Shown here one piece after another: positions 59,037 to 64,000 of a stretch of DNA of 64,000 nt. Source of the stretch: a virus; IMG/VR virus record IMGVR_UViG_3300031741_000001, positions 17,828-81,827 of that record. The stretch is one strand, 5' to 3'. The notes beneath the pieces are model-generated. The model ran no database searches, had not been told where the DNA came from, and was given only the letters and a program-made list of their open reading frames with translations. The position numbers and the translations under genes were made by a program. Within the stretch, counting starts at the first letter, position 1. Each line of letters starts with the position of its first letter.

Positions 59037-59103
59037 AAGATAACTATTGTTTGGAGAAACATGTTATTATCTGTAAATTATATGATCTACTTAAAGTAGT
59101 TCT

Positions 59104-59568
59104 TTATCTGATATGTCTAGCTATAAAACTCATTACATGCTTATACGGAATAGCTTTATTGATATTCTCTAGTTTAAGAATAAACGCTTTTCCTGATTTC
59201 TTACAATCAACAAGTTCAGCTAATACTGCATAAAAAGATCCATAGATATCTCTGTCTACTTTAGATAGAGATCTAGTTAAAACTAAAGCTCTTTTCTCAG
59301 ACATTAATCCATGTCTTTCTTTAGTGAAGAATTCCAACAAATGATCTAAAACCATTTCGCTTTCTGAATATAAAGCAAATCTTATAATCTTATTAAACTG
59401 CCTTACTCTTAAACGCATGTTCTCTTCATTATCTGAAGCTTCGCATAAAATTTTATATTCTAATAGCTGTTTATGAACTTCAGCCGTGTTCGGATCGACG
59501 ATAGTTTTTTCTGGTGAAACATCTATGGGTTTTTTATCAACGGGGAGTACTGGTTTTTTGGGAGCCAT
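59104..59568 (-). CDS. Unknown 154-residue helical protein
   Basis: 154 residues starting MAPKKPVLPVDKKPIDV, with a basic, proline-containing flexible N-terminus and a helical C-terminal domain (EKRALVLTRSLSKVDRDIYG). It has no cysteine motif or membrane segment. It lies between the polymerase beta-prime gene and the 58521 gene with its own promoter-like sequence, so it is probably a separate transcript. No family is recognised. Confidence 0.6.
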   Translation of the reverse strand: MAPKKPVLPVDKKPIDVSPEKTIVDPNTAEVHKQLLEYKILCEASDNEENMRLRVRQFNKIIRFALYSESEMVLDHLLEFFTKERHGLMSEKRALVLTRSLSKVDRDIYGSFYAVLAELVDCKKSGKAFILKLENINKAIPYKHVMSFIARHIR

Positions 59569-59663
59569 GTGAAATTTCCTTTTATAATTATTATGTATAT
59601 ATTATAGTGTTTATATTTATTTCTCCCTAGTTATATTATATTAGAACATAGTTATTTAAAACC

Positions 59664-61025
59664 TCAAATAAAATATTCTTCAAAGTCTATTGCATCATAA
59701 GTGAGAGCAACCCCATGCATAGCCTTCATTTCGAGCGTTAAGAATGTACTAGTCAGATTTACCATCTCCATATTAACTGCTTTTAGATCTAAAGCTGCGA
59801 AGTTTTCTCCGCAACATGTTTCACAAAATCCATCTACCGTAAGACAATACATTGGAGATCTAAGTATTATTTTTTTATTGATATACGAAGCATAATTCTT
59901 TTTAGTTATTTTAGCGAGTTCTCCGTTTTCTATCATATACCTTCCGAAGAACTTATCAGTTAAATCTTTCTCTAGAATAAATTCTAATCCTTTTTTAACT
60001 CCGCAGTTCTTCTCTCTTATTTCAGTATCTTGAAAAACTCTTAACATGAAGTTAGTCATAGCCCCACCTCTAGCCGTAGCGGTGGCTCTACCGAAAGATC
60101 CTTTTCTAATCTCATTAGAAATAGTTGGGAAGTCTTCTTTATCCCACCCTTGAGATAATGAATATTTTAAGAAATTGAATGACGTTAAATCTTTATCGAA
60201 AGATTCTATCCCGCCAATATTTAAATACATTTTCTTTCTAGCAATAGCATAAGCTTTTTTACCAGCAGCGTTATAAAACCCAGTAGATGGATCTCCTTCA
60301 AGGTATTCTTTATCCTTAGCTATTAAGGCATCCCCTATTTTAGCTGCTACTAGAGGGTTGGTTAAGTCCCCTTTATGTTTTTCAAAAAGTTCTTTTTTAA
60401 ATTCATTTACTCCAGGGAAAGTAGTTAAGCTCTTCTCAGTAAAAGATGGAACGTTTAATTCTGAAAAATGTAGAAGATAAAATCCTTGATTCATAAAAAG
60501 ATTATACTCATCCATAGATATACTTCTATCTAATAGTTTAGAAGCAACCTCACTCTCAACATCTCCTATATTAAAAGGCTTATTAAAGAACTCTATTTTG
60601 TCTTTAAAGGCATCTATTAAAACTACTTGGTTAAGTAATATTCTCCCTAAAGATACTTTTTCAGCTTTATCGTTTTTGAAATTTATTATTTCTCCAGGCT
60701 CTATAGTGACTTGATCGACCAGATTAAAAATAGGAGTATTCTGCTTAAAGTCCTTAATGTAAGTTACCTTACCATCTAGAGTATAAACTACAATATCCGA
60801 TATCTTAGGAGAATCGCTATTGATTATATAGAAAGCATTATCTGACTGTATTGTAAAAGTCCGTCCGGACTTGAGTGCCGTGTATGTTTCTATAGTCAAT
60901 TTAAAATCTAAGACTGGTAGGGTGGTCGTAGAGAATAAAGTTAAAAGGAAAGATTTATTTACAAACTTATCGGTTAAGGAAAAAATAATAGACTTTATGT
61001 TTTTAGGTAGTAGTTTCTGATCCAT
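59664..61025 (-). CDS. RNA polymerase beta-prime subunit, C-terminal part (phage-type split)
   Basis: 453 residues. Landmarks of bacterial beta-prime occur in order: VSLGRILLNQVVLI resembling the T-T-V-G-R...I-L-P region, FNKPFNIGDVESEVASKLL, then GRATATARGGAMTNFMLRVF, then REKNCGVKKGLEF and RSPMYCLTVDGFCETCCGENF. The four zinc cysteines C341, C394, C401 and C404 match the second zinc site (C, then C-x6-C-x2-C). TFLTLEMKAMHG resembles the T-Q-L-T-M-R-T-F-H-x-G trigger-loop helix. The N-A-D-F-D-G-D catalytic part is not here and must be encoded elsewhere. It overlaps the upstream gene by 23 bases. Confidence 0.75.
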   Translation of the reverse strand: MDQKLLPKNIKSIIFSLTDKFVNKSFLLTLFSTTTLPVLDFKLTIETYTALKSGRTFTIQSDNAFYIINSDSPKISDIVVYTLDGKVTYIKDFKQNTPIFNLVDQVTIEPGEIINFKNDKAEKVSLGRILLNQVVLIDAFKDKIEFFNKPFNIGDVESEVASKLLDRSISMDEYNLFMNQGFYLLHFSELNVPSFTEKSLTTFPGVNEFKKELFEKHKGDLTNPLVAAKIGDALIAKDKEYLEGDPSTGFYNAAGKKAYAIARKKMYLNIGGIESFDKDLTSFNFLKYSLSQGWDKEDFPTISNEIRKGSFGRATATARGGAMTNFMLRVFQDTEIREKNCGVKKGLEFILEKDLTDKFFGRYMIENGELAKITKKNYASYINKKIILRSPMYCLTVDGFCETCCGENFAALDLKAVNMEMVNLTSTFLTLEMKAMHGVALTYDAIDFEEYFI

Positions 61026-62034
61026 AATTATCCCCTACAGGTATTAAAGTTATTAATCTTTTAATTTCAATATTTATAGAACTATCAAAAATCATTTTTT
61101 TAGAAATCATTTCAATAAAAGTCGATGTTGGTTTTTTAAAATCTATAGCCATGGCAAACAACTCGGAAACTATTAAAACTAATTCACTTTTAGTTGGTGT
61201 TGTATCTTTATAGAAGTCTAAATGGTGATTACTCCTTTTAAGATGTTTTTTAAAAATATCGGTTTGGTATAATTCTAAGATTCTATTCTTATCATACACT
61301 ATAGATAAGAAATTAAAATAGTCAGTAGCTAAAAGATCGTTGTCGTATCTAGTAAGTTCATCTGTTAAGAATTTAATATTGAGATCTTCTTCTTCTCTTA
61401 TTATTGATTTAACAGCAAAAACAACATTAGCTTTATGGGTGTTGAGATATGTAGTAAATTCGGTTATTGGTGTTATTAAACATTCTTCAATAGTCTCAGC
61501 ATTATCTAATTTGCTTTCAGTGAGGTTAATAAGTTCTTTAAGATAAGGTCTAAACTCATCAGTAGAAATAAAAAGATCTTTTCTATCTATAATAAACTCT
61601 AGATTATCATTAGATGGAAATCTACTATGAAGAAACTCTACTATTTCAATAGCCATATCGTCTGGATTGGCATTTTCTAAAATAGCTACTATATGGTATC
61701 TGACTTCTTCACTTGTTCTATTATAGAATGTGCAAAAGAGCCTCACATCAAAAAGTCTTCTTAAAACTAACAAGAGTGAAGTAGTGTGGAGATTTTCATA
61801 AATCATATCTAGATTCTCTTCAAATGAAATACCCATCTCTTCCAACTCAGCTGTAATCTGAGATGTTAGATTATTACAAATAAACTGAGGTGTAGCGATC
61901 GTTTTACATTCTCTAACTAGAAGCTTAAATTGCTCCCCAACATAATATTCTGCTATATTAGGGGATATAGCGATATAGGCTGATATCATCTCATCATACG
62001 AATCCGGTATCGAATCGACGTTTGTTATTGGCAT
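61003..62034 (-). CDS. Unknown helical protein upstream of the beta-prime gene
   Basis: 343 residues starting MPITNVDSIPDSYDEMISAY, helical and acidic throughout, with no cysteine cluster and no catalytic motif. It overlaps the beta-prime C-terminal gene by 23 bases, so translation is coupled, which suggests a polymerase-associated protein such as a phage promoter-recognition subunit. That is inference only. Confidence 0.6.
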   Translation of the reverse strand: MPITNVDSIPDSYDEMISAYIAISPNIAEYYVGEQFKLLVRECKTIATPQFICNNLTSQITAELEEMGISFEENLDMIYENLHTTSLLLVLRRLFDVRLFCTFYNRTSEEVRYHIVAILENANPDDMAIEIVEFLHSRFPSNDNLEFIIDRKDLFISTDEFRPYLKELINLTESKLDNAETIEECLITPITEFTTYLNTHKANVVFAVKSIIREEEDLNIKFLTDELTRYDNDLLATDYFNFLSIVYDKNRILELYQTDIFKKHLKRSNHHLDFYKDTTPTKSELVLIVSELFAMAIDFKKPTSTFIEMISKKMIFDSSINIEIKRLITLIPVGDNYGSETTT

Positions 62035-62081
62035 GATTCTCCTTAAGAAAAAAAATAATTTTATTATATATATATAATGTT

Positions 62082-62113
62082 AGGAGAACTATCCAGTAGA
62101 GGATAGTTCTCCT
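62082..62113 (-). terminator. Intrinsic terminator
   Basis: A perfect 13-bp stem (62082-62094 with 62101-62113) with loop AGTAGA, followed on the minus strand by an AT-rich and then T-rich tract. It ends the unit of the 62232-63920 gene. Confidence 0.8.
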
Positions 62114-62119
62114 ATTGTG

Positions 62120-62246
62120 TTATATAATTTCTGAAATTATTTTGCCTATAGCTCCATTGACATTTAACGCTATTGTATTTTTATCTTCATGATCTTGTCT
62201 GAACTGTCTTTCTGAACAAGGACCGTTAGGTCTACCATAAAAAGTC
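62120..62246 (-). pseudogene. Open frame continuing the repeat protein in another frame
   Basis: After the TAG at 62232-62234 a second frame remains open down to TAA at 62120-62122, reading FYGRPNGPCSERQFRQDH and ending IGKIISEII. It has no start codon or ribosome-binding site of its own. It lies between the repeat protein and the terminator, exactly where a C-terminal continuation would be. A T5 run (minus strand GACTTTTTATGG) lies at the switch. It could be a shifted C-terminus from a base-call or real indel, or programmed frameshifting. Confidence 0.35.
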
Positions 62247-63920
62247 TTTCATCTCGGAAGATAATTCTCCATTTTTCGCGAATCCATTAAAAACTCTATT
62301 TAACTTTACAGTTAAAAATTCTGGATTCACTATAGTTACTTCAATTTTACTATTTAATCGTTCCAATTTTTCTTTAATAATTTCTAGAAAACTCTCCGAA
62401 TTGTTCATACTATTCGCTCCATTTATTATAGCTTTTCTCTGTTTACAAAATTCATCCCAACTTAACGAGGTGCTAATATTTTGAAGAAAATTTTGTGATT
62501 CGGAATTAATTTTATATTTAAGAATATCTTCATTAATTAGCATCCTTCGTTTACCCAAGTCAGTAGTAAATCTATTAACATATTCTCTCAACTCTTCTTT
62601 ATTATCAGCACTTTCCAGTCGTAACGCTTTCTGCGTTTTTTTAATTAACATTGGACTATTAACAATATCCCTAATTGGAATAACAATACCTAGGATGGCG
62701 GATATTGCTTCTCTAATGTCGCTCGTTGAATACTTTCTATACGGACTTTCTTTGGCTCTTTTGATTTCCTCTAAAAGTTCCTCTCTTTTTGAATTAAAAT
62801 TTATCCAATCAGGTTCTTTACAAATCTCCCAGCCTTTTTCAACCAACTCGGATGGAACATTCTCAATCTTGCCTAGGTCTACACCAACAAAACCGCGTTT
62901 ATTATTAACACTACTAATAAATTTTCTAATACGGTCCGAAAATAACTCGTCACCAAATTCAGTTCTATCACATTGTGAGAATTCTGTAACTATCTTAGTT
63001 AAAGATGCACTATAAAATATATCGTTAGAACATATTAGAATACCTGCCACATCAAAAATATATTGTTCTAAATCTTTAAAATCCACTTTTTGAAGCGGCA
63101 CCTTCTCTTTTTCCGTATCGGCGGTTCTATCCATAATTGTACTTTCTATTTTTTTAATCGTAATTTCTCTCCCCATATTAAAACTATCCCAACTGCTAAT
63201 ATTTATTAGCAATCTAATATCCTTTTCCCATTGTAATAAATTCTTTGGATTTTTCAATGGAAAGTATAGAGAATCTATCTGTTTCGTAATTAAGCATCTT
63301 CTATTTACAATAGATGTAAATTGACCCACGGTATGATGAAGATCTACTAACGCATTTCCGCGCGTTTTAGCATTTAAAACATTAGGTATTGTAGTAGACA
63401 TGCTGTTTCTAAATTCTTTATGATTTTCTATATCAAAAATAGAAATACATATACCGGTAAATGTTTTAATATCATTTTGAATCTCTAGTGACGTTAAAGT
63501 TTCTGGTACTTTAATTAGAGTTTTCAGTTCGTTATCTAAACCGTCTTTAATGGAACTCAAATCAAAACTAATTTTCGCTAATAAAGCATCTTTTTCTCTA
63601 TTAAAATCGTCCCATTCTACTATTTCAATAAGCTCTAATAATACTTTAGAGCTCTCCGGATTAGAGCCAACAGTATCAATATTGAAAGTTAATAAGAAGT
63701 CTTTTACAATATTCATCCTATTTTCCATAGATACGAATTTGTTCACCTCCTCTATTAAAAGATGCTCCTCATCCATACTGAAGGTTTTTAGGAGCTTTAC
63801 ATCTAAAAAGCGGGTAGCTGTTACGGCTAGATTAGGATAGAATTCTAAATATCTATTAGAGATGTTATAACCCGTAACTTCTAAAATAATATCATGTATT
63901 TCGTCATCTTCTATTTTCAT
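62232..63920 (-). CDS. Protein of about 125-residue WxxF repeats
   Basis: 562 residues built of four similar units plus a partial fifth. Each starts with an I-x-x-I/V-x-G-hydrophobic block (ILEVTGYNIS, FTGICISI, DVAGILIC, AILGIVIPI), has a central helix with N-x-R-R or a variant (NRRCLIT, KRRMLIN), and ends with W-x-x-F (WDDFNREKD, WDSFNMGRE, WINFNSKRE, WDEFCKQRK). Such tandem helical repeats usually form extended scaffolds. The fifth unit is cut short by the TAG at 62232. A promoter copy lies at 63981-63995. No known family is recognised. Confidence 0.7.
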   Translation of the reverse strand: MKIEDDEIHDIILEVTGYNISNRYLEFYPNLAVTATRFLDVKLLKTFSMDEEHLLIEEVNKFVSMENRMNIVKDFLLTFNIDTVGSNPESSKVLLELIEIVEWDDFNREKDALLAKISFDLSSIKDGLDNELKTLIKVPETLTSLEIQNDIKTFTGICISIFDIENHKEFRNSMSTTIPNVLNAKTRGNALVDLHHTVGQFTSIVNRRCLITKQIDSLYFPLKNPKNLLQWEKDIRLLINISSWDSFNMGREITIKKIESTIMDRTADTEKEKVPLQKVDFKDLEQYIFDVAGILICSNDIFYSASLTKIVTEFSQCDRTEFGDELFSDRIRKFISSVNNKRGFVGVDLGKIENVPSELVEKGWEICKEPDWINFNSKREELLEEIKRAKESPYRKYSTSDIREAISAILGIVIPIRDIVNSPMLIKKTQKALRLESADNKEELREYVNRFTTDLGKRRMLINEDILKYKINSESQNFLQNISTSLSWDEFCKQRKAIINGANSMNNSESFLEIIKEKLERLNSKIEVTIVNPEFLTVKLNRVFNGFAKNGELSSEMKDFLW

Positions 63921-63980
63921 AATAATTTGGATCTTTCTTTAAGATTGTTTATTTAGTATGCGAAAATATACTTTTCTAGA

Positions 63981-63995
63981 AAGTAATATATGTCT
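63981..63995 (-). promoter_or_regulatory. Putative early promoter, minus strand
   Basis: Minus-strand AGACATATATTACTT, close to the repeated element and containing TATATTAC, about 60 bases before the 62232-63920 start at the right edge of the window. Confidence 0.5.
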
Positions 63996-64000
63996 ATTAT

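Noticed and set aside
1-64000. Recoded stop codons (as in some large phages)
   Set aside because: TAA, TAG and TGA all end genes at sensible places followed by new starts, and no long genes are broken by one particular stop.
1-64000. Prophage or mobile-element signs (integrase, att sites, transposase)
   Set aside because: None seen; the only mobile gene is the HNH endonuclease.

Overview
The window is a dense, AT-rich (about one third G+C by eye) stretch of a very large tailed-phage genome. The standard genetic code fits. I see no tRNA, rRNA, CRISPR array, insertion sequence, integrase or lysogeny gene. A contractile tail sheath and tube pair, a large portal, a terminase large subunit, a gp21-type prohead protease, a family of internal head proteins with likely propeptides, and fragments of a multisubunit RNA polymerase encoded as separate genes together point to a phiKZ-group (or neighbouring) jumbo myophage. 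The host cannot be told from the sequence; the low G+C suggests an AT-rich host, or simply phage base bias. The major capsid protein, a DNA polymerase and a lysis cassette were not recognised here.

Layout. 1-1018: two minus-strand genes of unknown role, one cut by the window edge. 1180-4564: plus-strand unit with a Rad50/SbcC-like ATPase and an unknown protein, ending at a bidirectional terminator (4622-4654). 4667-10467: minus-strand unit with a small membrane protein, a dUTPase-fold protein, NAD-dependent DNA ligase and several unknown small proteins. 10585-10796: non-coding. 10797-21758: minus-strand head and packaging unit (acidic micro-protein, unknown proteins, terminase, two ClpP-fold proteins, prohead protease, cysteine-peptidase-like protein, internal head proteins, a GNAT acetyltransferase, a structural protein). 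21873-32740: minus-strand unit of a repeat protein, large virion proteins and six internal-head-protein paralogs. 32893-35897: plus-strand sheath and tube. 35965-38355: portal (minus). 38436-41562: two virion or baseplate proteins (plus). 41563-41902: non-coding with strong RNA structure. 41903-55615: minus strand with a repeat protein, RNA polymerase beta N-terminal and beta C-terminal genes, a nucleoside deoxyribosyltransferase-like protein and both subunits of a type II topoisomerase. 55729-56148: one plus gene. 56360-63920: minus strand with a coiled-coil protein, a free-standing HNH endonuclease, the RNA polymerase beta-prime C-terminal gene and a protein built of about 125-residue repeats.

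How it fits together. Virion assembly genes sit in the first two thirds, replication and transcription genes mainly in the last third. Several minus-strand units start with the same AT-rich element (coding strand close to AGAAATATATTATTA) 15-60 bases before the start codon, resembling the early-promoter type described for phiKZ-group phages. The structural genes lack it.

The most interesting signal is a shared N-terminus (MNIL or MNLL plus a few residues, encoded by nearly identical DNA) on otherwise unrelated proteins: head-protein paralogs, an acetyltransferase and a 39-residue acidic peptide. Several of these also carry an [S/A]-x-E site of the kind cut by phiKZ-type prohead proteases. I infer a capsid-packaging tag that would send a set of proteins, including enzymes, into the head and possibly on into the host.
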